Position numbers and translations under genes: made by a program. DNA of 64,000 bases from assembly GCF_932294415.1 (NCBI RefSeq), contig NC_065542.1, positions 55,796,406 to 55,860,405 on the forward strand, written 5' to 3'. Source of the DNA: Quercus robur. Its lineage: Eukaryota > Streptophyta > Magnoliopsida > Fagales > Fagaceae. A model generated the notes under the pieces. That model was not told the DNA's origin, made no database searches, and saw only the letters and a list, made by a program, of their open reading frames with translations. Position 1 is the first letter of the stretch. Each line of letters begins with the position of its first letter. Positions 23,350-33,633 of the stretch are shown one piece after another.

Positions 23350-23740
23350 TTAGTATTGGTGGTGCTAAAATGTCATATTGCTTTTATGGCAATTTAGCAC
23401 CACTAATACTAAAAAGCATGCTGCAAGCCTGTAATGGTGGAGGAAAAAAAAAAAAAAAAAGCTTTTGAGTTATAGTGCACACCCATCATTGTAGCTAAAA
23501 TGGTAAAAAACAAACAATATTTCATTCAAAGTTATATTATTTTATTGTGTTGGTGGCAATGGTTGTTGTTTATTGTAATAAATATATTATTTTCTTGTAT
23601 TGTTTATATTATTTTATTATGTTGAAAGCTAAAATAACACCACCAATGTTAGGTGTTTTGTAAAGTAAGGTGGTAAAATAGATAAAATAGATTTTGTGGT
23701 GTTAAATTGCTAAATTTATGGCTCCGCTAATGAGGCTTCT
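23350..23740. mobile_element. Hairpin-bearing MITE-like insert
   Basis: 23350-23412 is an imperfect inverted repeat: TTAGTATTGGTGGTGCTAAA against TTTAGCACCACTAATACTAA. Related words in inverted form (ACACCACCAATG at 23639, GTGGTGTTAAATTG at 23697) lie near the right end, suggesting a non-autonomous element of about 390 bp. Target duplications were not identified. Confidence 0.5.
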
Positions 23741-24432
23741 TGATTCTTATATGGCTCTTCAATCATCAATACTAGGAAATTACAAACATAGTACCCTACT
23801 TCAAACTATACATTAATTATTCTATAAAAATAACTTTTTGATGGGTTTGATTTTCTAACAAGATATATATATATATATATATATATATATTTCGGTCACT
23901 AAACCCTAACATATCTTAAGTATATATATTTCTTATTTAATAACATTTTAATTATATGGAATAGAATTTCTATATACCCTTTATATTTATAATTTATTTA
24001 TTTGTACATATTTTATTATCATTTCTAAAATATTTGTATTTTTAAAAAAAAAAAATAGGTCTCTTATAGTCACCCCTCCTTTGTTAGAGTCATCTCATTA
24101 AAGATGGCAAAATACATTCTCCCGAAGCAGGGACATGGTATCTATGATTTGACTTGGCTACACCGTGTTGCCATCCTTACAGTATATACTTATTATTTTT
24201 GGCTTATCATATCATTGGATGGAGAAAAAATTTGTAATATTATTATGTTTTTTAGGGTTTTGAAATTAGAGTTTTACTTAAAGCTAAAGTACAATCTGAT
24301 TAAGATAAGAATAGGTGTTTTTTAGGGAATGTGTTTAAAGTTGCCCCCAAAAAAGCTACACTCTTTTGTTTTGGGGAGCAAGTCTAAAAATCTAAATTAA
24401 AATGAGCAATGTACAAGTATTTTTACTTTTTT
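23741..24432. repeat. Dispersed upstream block, family Y, copy 1
   Basis: CTTCAATCATCAATACTAGG, then AACATAGTACCCTACT, an (AT)n microsatellite (23862-23890) and TATATTTCTTATTTAATA recur at 40360-40800 and partly at 44785-44840. The GGGGAGCAAGTCTAAAA segment (24374) recurs at 40864. Non-coding; it appears to be upstream DNA of duplicated genes. Confidence 0.7.
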
Positions 24433-26345
24433 AGTATGAGAAAAAGGATCGAGTTTTGTTTTTAAAGAGAGAAGCTTTTAAATAGGATCTTATATTTTCA
24501 TGTCTAAATGGGCACTCGTTTTGATGGCCTAAGTGAGAGTTTTAGTCCAAAAGGTGAATTTCCTCCCAAAAAAGAAAAATCCAAAACGTGGGTGGGGTGT
24601 ATTTTTAGGGTTTGGCTTATTTCCAATATTTTCTTAAAAAGAATCTCTTTTTGTTTTAATGAGAGACTACCACATCACCCACTGAATAAATAAAATGCGG
24701 GGATTAAAACCCACTACCACTTGTCATTGTATATTTAAAACAAAAGGACATGTCCAGTTAAAAAAATACTGGAGATAAGCCACACTCGTATTTTTAATTG
24801 TTGTTAATGGACCAATTTGTCCTTGGATCATAGCACAGGTGGTAATTAATGGGTAATCAAAATGAGAAAGTATGGATTATTTCCATAGTACTTGATAAGA
24901 TTAAAATAATATGGAGCTGTTTTTTAAAAGTTAAAATTCAAATAAACACTTTCATTTTAAAATTCAATTCAAAGCATGAATTTTTATACTCTAGGAATTT
25001 TAATATATGGAAATTGTAGCAAACTCTGATAAGATTACAATGAGTGTTATTCCTATTTTATACTCTAAACAGGAACTAACAAACTCTTTAAACTACTAAT
25101 AGATAACTGACACGTGCATTTCCACTCTAATAGGTGATCTTAGTGTTCGTCTAGCAATCATGGTAGCTCGATTTGGAGTCTCTTAGTGAGCAGTGATCAC
25201 TTTGTAAAGTATCAAACAAAAGACGATAAGATTATACTTAATTGTGCAAACTAAATGGCTCTTTGTAACAAAATCCGAGGATATTTGATGAATTACTTGC
25301 AACCAATATGTAAGAAAGAAGCCCAGGCTGTAGAAGATTGAGTTGGTTGCTAAAGTTTCTCCATGTGTATGGTGAATATCTTGAGAGTGATTTTCTTAAT
25401 CTCCAAAGAAATTTATTTTTTCAAATACTTTTTCAATTAGTAAGTAAAAGCTAGATTAAATGTTTGACGTTGGATACGGTATTAGAGGGTATTAGATTTC
25501 AATATCTCCTATTCCATGAAATTAATGTTAAAATCTTCGCACAATTATTGTTTGTCAAGATTCTAAGGCCCCCACAATTTTTAATTTTCATGAACGATAC
25601 TTTCTTGGAAAAACTAGATGGAGAAAAATGTTATTGAGCGTATTCAATGTGTAGTGTGGAATTCCATCAAAAAGAAAAGGTTTGGTGTAGAAAATTAGGT
25701 ACTACAAGAAAAAATTTTGTGGAATTCCATCAAAAAGAAAAGTTTGGTGTGGAAAATTAGGTAATTTAAGAAAAAAAATTTTAAATTTTGCCCAGCTTAA
25801 AGGAGACTCCAAAGACTTCAGAAAAGAAAAACGAAATCTCCAAACTCTCTTTTAAGACTTTAGAAGTTCAAAGTCTTTGGATTATAAATTTGTAATTTTT
25901 AAAACAAAAAAGGTATATAAATAGACTTATCATTATTTGAACAATCATGAGTTTAGAATTATCGTTTTGTATTTTCATTTTGATCACAATGGTGGCAGTA
26001 TAGCAACTTTATTATGTTTAGGACTTTGGAGGCGTTTGATCTAATTTGGGTTTTTGAATAAGGAAGTCAAAGTTTTGGTTATTTTTCTTTGAATTTTTTG
26101 AGTCTTTTAACAAAATATTATTAAAATTTGAGTTTATGGGTATTTGTCAAAAAAAAAAAAAAAACAAACAAACAAATATTGAAGCGATTGAGAAGATGGG
26201 GAGATTTCGGTACCCTAAGTGCAAAGTTTTACAGAATTTTTGCATTGATAATGCCGAATTGGGGGAAAGAGAAGAGAGAGACTCTGACAACCAATTTGGT
26301 ACTCCATTTCAAATTACTATAACACTAACCGTCTTTTTTACACAC
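24433..26345. repeat. Segmental duplication, left copy of 52838-54806
   Basis: The two copies agree closely over 1.9 kb, starting at AGTATGAGAAAAAGGA and ending in the CTTTTTTACACACACACA microsatellite. Landmarks are TTTTCATGTCTAAATGGGC, ACTGACACGTGC, GAAGCCCAGGCTGTAGAAGA and GTGTAGTGTGGAATTCCATC. No gene lies in either copy. Internal CATCAAAAAGAAAA repeats (25668, 25730) are also shared. Confidence 0.92.
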
Positions 26346-28169
26346 ACACACACACGCACAACATTGAAACTATATGAACAATACAAAACCAGAACCCAAG
26401 AGCTTTCAAAACCGAACTGACTCACTTTAGGTGGATAAAAAAAAACTAGCATTCTTCTTATTTTATCAAGCATACTATATATATATATATATTGATAAGA
26501 ATATCGTAATTTTATTAAGAAGAAGATAAAAGCATTACATCTTGAGTCAAAATTGACTCAATCATAATAGGATTTTACTAGTCTCATCACATGCGCTTTG
26601 CACATGCGATGAAGTTTTTTTTTTTTTTTTTTTTTGTGTTGGTTTAGTGTCATGATTTTCATTTAAAAAAGAAAAAAAATGGATAAGTTTCTTGAGAAAT
26701 CATGGATTAGTAGGAGAGTATCCTGTTTTGTAGGCATTTTAAGTAAAGTTGGCAGGTTGAACTTAAGTTTTTTTATTGTTAAACATTTGATTGATGACAT
26801 ATTTATTAAACTTTAATTTTATTGAAAATTTTGCAAGTATGGAAAATATAAAAAGAAAATGTAATCTAATGGTGGATTTGTCAAAATTCACATTAATTCA
26901 AAGATATTGAGTGGAATTGTAGTCTTAGGTTATAACTAAGTTTGTTGTCAAATTTTTTCCTTCAAATATTGGGAAAATTGTTATATTTATAACATTACTC
27001 ATGCAATTATTATCTTTTAAAAAAGAAAGACTTTTTTTTTAGTAGAAGACTTTTAAAGAATAAGCATTTTGATAGTGGAAGACTAAGCAAATGGGTTGAT
27101 GTGTTGTGAAAAAATGACTTATTGCTGTCTCTAATCTAAACCTTAGGAACGTGGATCATGAATTGATTGAAATTTTTGAATGCTTTTATAAGACAAACCT
27201 TTTTTTTTCTTTTTCTATGGGGGAAGACAAGCCTTCTGTTTTTTATTTTATTTTTAATAAATTTAAAAAAAAAAAAAAGGTTTGGCCTTAGGAAGGGAAA
27301 ATGAGATTTTTTTTTTTTTTTTTCCTGAAAATGAGATATTCAGACTAGCATCATTTGTATTTTATCAAGCGTACTCTCCATAAGTTGTGTTAGACAAAAC
27401 AATAAACTTTTTTTTTTTTTTTTTACAAAACAAAATAAAAACTTTTTTTCAACAAAAATAAATAAATAAACACAACTTTTTATAGTGGAAGACTTGAGCG
27501 ACTAGACATTTTATTTTCTTTCTTTTTTTCAGAACAAATACAACTTTATTGACTTAAACAACATTTACATCTAAATTTACAGGACGAGACATCTTCCGGC
27601 TAGACCTTTTGGCCATATACTAGTCTAGAGTATATACTTGGCTAAAGATCACACACAGAACGCAAAAGATCAACCTTTACTCTGAATATTTTGCTTAATT
27701 TTTTTTTTTAATGAAATTCTTCTTAAGCAATTTGGTACAAATAATGTAACTTTTGTGTGATTTAAAAAAAAAAATCTAATTAGATTAAACAAAATGATCA
27801 TCCCTTTAACGTGTGATGAAAACTTACAACTATTCAAGTTCTTTTCCTAAAAAAAAAAAAAAGGAACAATTATTCAAGTTCATCATCTTGACATGAAGAA
27901 AATTTCAGCAAAAAGAAAGCAAAAGTAATAAAGACTTCAGGTGCGGACAATCTTTTGTGCTTCTATCAATTATTCAATTTCCTAAACATTTCCTCACTCT
28001 AGAGCTAAACACTTTGCCATGATTTCATCATAATGTATACTTTATTTATATTTAGGATTCCCCAACTCATTTAAATTAAAACAATATTGTCCTTCTCCAA
28101 AAAAAAAAAAAAAAAAAAAATTGTCAATCTATTAAATAAAGTCTAATGGTCCTGGACCTTGAATGAGAA

Positions 28170-28243
<74 letters not shown>

Positions 28244-28494
28244 TGGGAAAGACTACGAAGGACATTGTCTAATTAATATTGTCTAAAATTCGTTTCACAT
28301 TTGGCAGGCAGCTCCCCCCCCCAAAAAAAAAAAAAAAATGTGGCAAGGTCAAGATGAAGGCCCCACAAAATGGAGGGAGGGTCCTAATTGCAAGACTTCG
28401 GTCAATGCTTGAAGCATAGACCACGGAATGCGGACAGAGTGTAGAATTTGAAGTGTAAAACAAAACAAAATCATCCAATTAGAATTTGAAGTGC
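26346..28494. promoter_or_regulatory. Upstream region of the intact RLP gene
   Basis: Non-coding and AT-rich, with paralogous copies at 18400-19850 and 22431-23345. It contains several poly-T tracts, the longest a 71-base run at 28172-28242 that is absent from the paralog. A conserved block GGCCCCACAAAATGGAGGG lies at 28360. Conservation between the two promoter copies is highest in the last 200 bp, where core control elements would be expected; no specific factor site is claimed. Confidence 0.6.
28172..28242. repeat. 71-base poly-T tract
   Basis: Uninterrupted T run about 320 bp ahead of the RLP start codon. The paralogous site near 23128 has only a short TTTTTT run. Its length may be partly a sequencing or assembly artefact. 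Confidence 0.9.
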
Positions 28495-28496
28495 TC

Positions 28497-28504
28497 CTAT
28501 AAAT
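28497..28504 (+). promoter_or_regulatory. Probable TATA box of the RLP gene
   Basis: CTATAAAT lies 64 bp ahead of the ATG at 28561 and is conserved in the gene-less promoter copy at about 23331. This spacing implies a short 5' leader of roughly 30 bases. Confidence 0.55.
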
Positions 28505-28560
28505 TCCCATCCAATTAGAATCCTTTTTCACAATTAACCCTTACTTCTCATAATCTGATA

Positions 28561-31500
28561 ATGGAGGGTTCCTTAGGATTCCTTTTCCTCACTTTTCTAA
28601 TTATTCCTCTTCCTCATTTCTTCATTTTTTGCACCGGACACACTCACTCTGAGGTTCGTTGCATCGATAGCGAGCGACATGCCCTTCTCACCTTCAAGCA
28701 AGACCTTATTGATCCTTCAAACCGGCTCTCCTCTTGGATATTTGATGGGGATTGCTGTCGCTGGGTTGGTGTTGTCTGCCACAACCTCACTGCTCACGTT
28801 CAACAACTCCATCTCAGAAGCTTCCCTCCTGATTGGGATGTTTTTACGACTCAGGGACAAATTGATGCCTATGAGCAGTCAATGTTTGGTGGTAAGCTAA
28901 ATCCTTCTCTGCTTGATTTGAAGCATTTGAATTACTTTGACCTCAGCTTCAATAATTTCTCTGCTTCTCCTATTCCTGAATTTCTCGGTTCAATGAAGAG
29001 TTTAACTTCTCTTAATCTCTCTAATGCGAGATTTGTGGGACTCATACCTCATCAACTTGGAAATCTCTCCAATTTGCTCCATCTCAATCTCGAAAGTTCT
29101 CGTTTTCCTGGTTTATATGTGAATAACCTTCAATGGCTTTCTGGTCTTCCTTTGCTACAACATCTGGATATGAGTGGTGTAGATCTTAGCAAAGCCTCTG
29201 ATTGGCTACAAGTCACAAATACACTCCCTTCCTTGTTTGACTTGCGCTTGTCATCTTGCCAACTTCCTTTCATTCCACCGACACTCACTGTTAACTTTTC
29301 ATCTCTCCTCACCCTCGATCTTTCAGAGAACCAATTTGAAAACACTTTGATCCCATCATGGATCTTTGGTCTTCGTAATCTTGTTTCTCTTCGTCTATCT
29401 GAAAATAGCTTTCAAGGTCCAATCCCTGTTGATCTCCAAAACATGACTTCTCTTAGTCACCTCGATCTATCTAATAACCATATCAACTCTTTAATTCCCA
29501 ATTGGTTGTATAGTTTTAGAAGTCTTGAGTTTCTCAACCTTCAGTTCACTAATTTGCAGGGAACAATCTCCAGTGCCATTGGAAACCTAACCTCTGCCAT
29601 TAGTATTGACTTGTCATTCAATGAACTTGGTGGAAAGTTGCCAAGATCATTGGGTAATCTCTGTAACTTAAGGGAAATCATATTGTCAAACAACAAATGG
29701 GGTCAAGAGATATCTGAAATCTTAGAAAGTTTATCAGGGTGTGTTTCAGATGGACTAGAGATCTTAGACTTAAGTAATTCTCAACTTCATGGTCAATTGA
29801 CGGATGAACTTGGGGTATTTAAAAATCTAGTCAAACTTTTTGCTAGGTCTAATTCAATATCTGGTCCAATTCCAATGTCTTTAGGAAATCTTTCATCTTT
29901 GACATACCTGGATTTTTCAAACAATCTATTCAACGGAACTCTCCCTCAAAATTTTGGACATTTGAAAAATCTAGTGAGACTTTATTTTTGGAATAATTCA
30001 ATTTCAGGTCCACTTTCGGTGTCTTTAGGAAATCTTTCATCTCTGACATACCTGGATCTTGGGAATAATCAATTGGAAGGAACCCTCCCTCAAAATTTTG
30101 GACAGCTTTCCAAACTTGAGACTTTACATATTGAGTCTAATATGTTGAAAGGTGTCGTGTCTGAAGTTCATTTTTCCAATTTAACCAGTTTGAGGGGACT
30201 TTTTGCATCTGGAAACCAACTGACTTTAAAAGCAAGTCAAAATTGGATTCCTCCTTTTCAGCTTGAGTCTTTATACTTGCAATCATGGAATTTAGGGCCA
30301 AAATTTCCCCCATGGCTTTGTTCACAAAGGCATCTGCAGTCGTTAGACATCTCTGATACAAGGATTTCAGATGTGGTTCCTTCTTCATTTTGGAACTTGT
30401 CTTCTCAGTTCCGACTTTTAAATCTCTCCCACAATCTAATCCATGGAGAAATTCCCGTGATTTTGTCTGCTTCAGTGATTGATTTAAGTTCAAACCATTT
30501 CAAAGGTCCATTGCCTTGTATATCCTCTAATGTGTATGTGCTAGATCTTTCTAACAATTCATTCTCTGGATCTATTTCTCACTTTTTTTGTTTCAAAGTG
30601 AATGAGCACAAAACCATAGGATATCTCAATCTTGGAAAAAATCTTTTATCAGGAATAATACCTGATTGTTTGATGAATTGGAACGACTTGGTGGTCTTGA
30701 ATTTGGGGTACAACAATTTCAGTGGCATTATTCCAGCATCGATGGGATCTTTGGCTTCTCTTCAATCTTTGCACTTATACAAAAACAAATTTTTTGGAAA
30801 GTTACCATCATCTTTGAAAAATTGTACAGAGTTGGTAACTATTGATGTTGCTGAAAATAGGTTTGCTGGAAACATACCTTCTTGGATTGGGCATAGATGT
30901 ACAAGCTTGATGATTCTTAACCTTCGCGCAAACTATTTCCATGGTCACATACCAAAAGAACTCTGTGCTCTAGCTTCACTCCAAGTATTGGACCTTTCAC
31001 ATAATAAGCTATCTGGAAGCATACCTAGATGTGTTAAAAATTTTAGCGCCATGGCCACAAATAATATTTCAAATGACCACTTGAATTCTTATTCTTCTTT
31101 TACTAATTATGGTGAAACTCTCCCACTTGAAAGTGCATTGCTTGTGATAAAGGGAAACATTTTTGAGTATAGCACCATTCTCCAATTCGTAAAAAGTATA
31201 GACTTTTCCAAGAATAGTCTATCAGGAAAGATCCCCATCGAAGTTACTAGTCTCCAAGGATTACAATCTTTGAATTTGTCATATAATCTCTTGATCGGAA
31301 GTATTCCTGAGAATATAGGTGCTATGGGATCACTGGAATCTATTGATTTCTCTTTGAACCAACTTTCAGGTCAAGTTCCCTCAAGCATGTCAAGTTTGAC
31401 ATTTTTAAATCATTTGAACTTGTCAAACAACAATTTGACTGGGAAAATTCCTTTAAGCACTCAACTACAAAGCCTTGATCCATCCAGTTTTATTGGAAAC

Positions 31501-31737
31501 AAACTGTGTGGACCACCACTTACTAATAGTTGTACTACAAATGGTGTAAAACCCAACATAAGAAGTAAAGATACTGGTGGACTTGAAGTGGATTGGTTCT
31601 ATGTGAGCATGTCACTCGGCTCGGTGGTTGGGTTTTGTGGTGTATGTGGTCCTTTACTATTCAATAAGCTATGGAGAATGATGTACTTTCAATTCCTAGA
31701 TCATATAGGGTACAAGCTTAAGAGTTTTGTCTTGTAA
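28561..31737 (+). CDS. LRR receptor-like protein (RLP), EIX2-like
   Basis: The gene is an intact single exon of 1058 residues. A hydrophobic signal peptide covers about residues 1-28. An N-terminal LRR cap (about 34-73) holds the paired cysteines of GDCCRWVGVVC. Roughly 28-30 plant-type LRRs run from about 110 to 960, with typical LxxLxLSxNxLxGxIP repeats. A non-LRR island near 835-880 sits before the last four repeats, as is usual for RLPs. A C-terminal cap (GNKLCGPPL) follows. A single membrane span (about 1013-1034) carries small-residue spacing (SLGSVVGFCGVCG) typical of RLPs that pair with adaptor kinases, and the cytoplasmic tail is only 24 residues with no kinase. By family, it should be a plasma-membrane immune receptor sensing an apoplastic ligand, signalling through SOBIR1/BAK1-type partners; the ligand is unknown. 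Length and architecture fit the EIX1/EIX2 clade. The ATG follows a TATA box by 64 bp. Decayed relatives lie downstream. Confidence 0.95.
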   Translation: MEGSLGFLFLTFLIIPLPHFFIFCTGHTHSEVRCIDSERHALLTFKQDLIDPSNRLSSWIFDGDCCRWVGVVCHNLTAHVQQLHLRSFPPDWDVFTTQGQIDAYEQSMFGGKLNPSLLDLKHLNYFDLSFNNFSASPIPEFLGSMKSLTSLNLSNARFVGLIPHQLGNLSNLLHLNLESSRFPGLYVNNLQWLSGLPLLQHLDMSGVDLSKASDWLQVTNTLPSLFDLRLSSCQLPFIPPTLTVNFSSLLTLDLSENQFENTLIPSWIFGLRNLVSLRLSENSFQGPIPVDLQNMTSLSHLDLSNNHINSLIPNWLYSFRSLEFLNLQFTNLQGTISSAIGNLTSAISIDLSFNELGGKLPRSLGNLCNLREIILSNNKWGQEISEILESLSGCVSDGLEILDLSNSQLHGQLTDELGVFKNLVKLFARSNSISGPIPMSLGNLSSLTYLDFSNNLFNGTLPQNFGHLKNLVRLYFWNNSISGPLSVSLGNLSSLTYLDLGNNQLEGTLPQNFGQLSKLETLHIESNMLKGVVSEVHFSNLTSLRGLFASGNQLTLKASQNWIPPFQLESLYLQSWNLGPKFPPWLCSQRHLQSLDISDTRISDVVPSSFWNLSSQFRLLNLSHNLIHGEIPVILSASVIDLSSNHFKGPLPCISSNVYVLDLSNNSFSGSISHFFCFKVNEHKTIGYLNLGKNLLSGIIPDCLMNWNDLVVLNLGYNNFSGIIPASMGSLASLQSLHLYKNKFFGKLPSSLKNCTELVTIDVAENRFAGNIPSWIGHRCTSLMILNLRANYFHGHIPKELCALASLQVLDLSHNKLSGSIPRCVKNFSAMATNNISNDHLNSYSSFTNYGETLPLESALLVIKGNIFEYSTILQFVKSIDFSKNSLSGKIPIEVTSLQGLQSLNLSYNLLIGSIPENIGAMGSLESIDFSLNQLSGQVPSSMSSLTFLNHLNLSNNNLTGKIPLSTQLQSLDPSSFIGNKLCGPPLTNSCTTNGVKPNIRSKDTGGLEVDWFYVSMSLGSVVGFCGVCGPLLFNKLWRMMYFQFLDHIGYKLKSFVL
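29821..30108 (+). repeat. Tandem 144-bp duplication inside the RLP gene
   Basis: 29821-29964 and 29965-30108 are direct copies in frame, each beginning AAAAATCTAGT and holding GGAAATCTTTCATCT, GACATACCTGGAT and CCTCAAAATTTTGGACA. The duplication adds 48 residues, exactly two LRRs (SISGPIPMSLGNLSSLTYL against SISGPLSVSLGNLSSLTYL). Several differences are amino-acid-changing and fall at the variable positions of the repeats. Confidence 0.93.
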
Positions 31738-32420
31738 GATTCTTAATAATTTGTGCAAATGTTAAATATTTTGATCATGTTAAATATTGTAAGTAAATGT
31801 TGTCTTGATCATGTTAATATTTTGATGATTTCCGAATAATCTTTTTGCTGGTTAATACTTATATTATTAGTTAATTCACTCCATTAGCATATCTGAATAT
31901 GGTGTTTCTTCCTATGAACATCAATGGCAATCCAATTTGTAGTGTCATGTAATCCTTGAAGATTAATATTGTAAAATCAAATTTTAGTTCATAAAAGTAA
32001 CCGATTTGTTAAAGTAGTAATGTAGTATACTATACCTTGTAATGATGCCCTATTACTGTTTCTGTTACTCTAAAGAGAAAAGTTGATAGATTCATCCGAC
32101 TATCCTAGCAGATCTCTTTAGAATCTCTTAGCGATCACTTTCTAATGTCTAAAGTCTCAACATGATTGTGTATAACTAAATACGTCCCAACCAGTTTCTA
32201 CGAAGGAAGCCCAATTTACAAAAGTGTGGCTCTCAAAAGTCTACTTCTCCTCCCCGCCAAATAGGAGAAAATTTTCCTACAATTTTAAAGAAATAAATAA
32301 AAACTACCTTGGATCTTGATTTTAAGGTTTTTTTTATTTTTATTTTTTCTATAAATTTTTATTAAATGTACACAATATTGCGATACAGTAGTAAGTTTAG
32401 TACTATGCTTCTTTTACTAG
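31738..32420. other. Downstream flank of the RLP gene
   Basis: Contains the likely 3' UTR. 31890-32045 (TGTTTCTTCCTAT.AA, GGCAATCCAATTTG, TATACCTTG) matches about 46475-46585 between an RLP 3' relic and an ADF relic, which ties this gene to the duplicated unit. 32416-32420 (ACTAG) is the left target duplication of the following element. No other gene is seen. Confidence 0.6.
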
Positions 32421-32743
32421 TGTTAAATATTAGCATTGATACACCATGTTGAATATGCTAGTATAGATGTGGAAGCGAAAGCATAAAGTATATAACACAA
32501 TAACACACGAAGGTTACATGGTTCAGCCTAACGGCCTACATCCACGAAGGAAACCTTAGGGGGCTACATCAATAATATATTAGAGTGTAGTACAAATCTT
32601 ATATTACAATGAATTATAACATGTGTATATATAGTAGACTAAACCCTAGACTAATAGACTTCTAATACAAGTAGGAGACTTGACTTGCACACAAAGTAGA
32701 ATTAGGCTTGGGTCTATACTATTGGGCAAATATATCTCTAACA
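32421..32743 (-). repeat. TRIM 3' LTR
   Basis: Left terminal repeat in window coordinates; it is the 3' LTR in the element's own orientation because the polypurine tract adjoins it. Starts TG and ends CA. Confidence 0.92.
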
Positions 32744-33036
32744 CCCCCTCTAAAACTCAAGATGGAAGTTTGATGAAATCTTGAGATTTGATAAGGTTGA
32801 GAAGATCCCTTGAATGAAGTTTGGCTCTGTAATAGTAGTTTGAGGAAGGCAATAGTCTTGTAGTGTTGATGCAACTTCTAACGGTGGCTTGACTATACCG
32901 GAGAGTTTTGACGGCAACAGTAAGCCAAAGAAGATGAACGCAGCGAAAAAAAAAAACACCGAGAAAGACAAAGATTGCTCTTAAATATTCCATAAGGACA
33001 GAAAATCATGGCCACAAGAAGGTGGCTCTAATACCA

Positions 33037-33359
33037 TGTTAAATATTAGCATTGATACACCATGTTGAATATGCTAGTATGGATACGGAAGCGAAAGTAT
33101 AAAGTATAGAACACAGTAACACACGAGAGTTACGTGGTTCAGCCTAATGGCCTACATTCACGGAGGAAACCCTAAAGGGTTACATCAATAATATATTATA
33201 GTGTAGTATAAATCCTGTGTTTCAATGAATCATAACATGTGTATATATAGTAGACTAAACCCTAGACTAATAGACTTCTAGTACAAGTAGGAGACTTGAC
33301 TTGCATACAAAGTAGAATTAGGCTTGGGTCTATACTAATGGGCTAATATCTCTCTAACA
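33037..33359 (-). repeat. TRIM 5' LTR
   Basis: Right terminal repeat in window coordinates; the primer binding site adjoins it on the minus strand, making it the 5' LTR. Confidence 0.92.
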
Positions 33360-33633
33360 ACTAGTGAATGCATTGACACTACTTGGGTGGTGTGAGGCAT
33401 GGGATCAGTACACTCGAACTTTGAAAATCTGGGAAGGAACCATAACTTTACCATCTTATCCAATGTTTTTTTGTGTACCGATGCCTTCAGCAATGCTATT
33501 TTTTACTGATACATTTCTGATTGATGAGGTACTCTTATCACATAATAAATATTTTTCACGTAGAATCTTTTCCCTTGTTTGCAAGATGTCTTACTTTGTT
33601 TGTTGAAATGTATTCTATTCTTTTATATTCGTA

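Larger units (their letters stand above)
32421..33359 (-). mobile_element. TRIM retrotransposon, 939 bp, complete
   Basis: Two 323-bp direct terminal repeats (32421-32743 and 33037-33359) start TGTTAAATATTAGC and end CTCTAACA. By eye they are about 90% identical. The internal part is only 293 bp and non-coding. On the minus strand the right repeat is followed by TGGTATTAGAGCCA (33036-33023), one base from the usual initiator-methionine tRNA primer site TGGTATCAGAGCC. A purine tract ending TTTTAGAGGGGG precedes the other repeat (32744-32756). This fixes the orientation as minus. ACTAG flanks both sides (32416-32420, 33360-33364) as a perfect target duplication. The element cannot encode proteins and would depend on another element's machinery. 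Confidence 0.93.
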
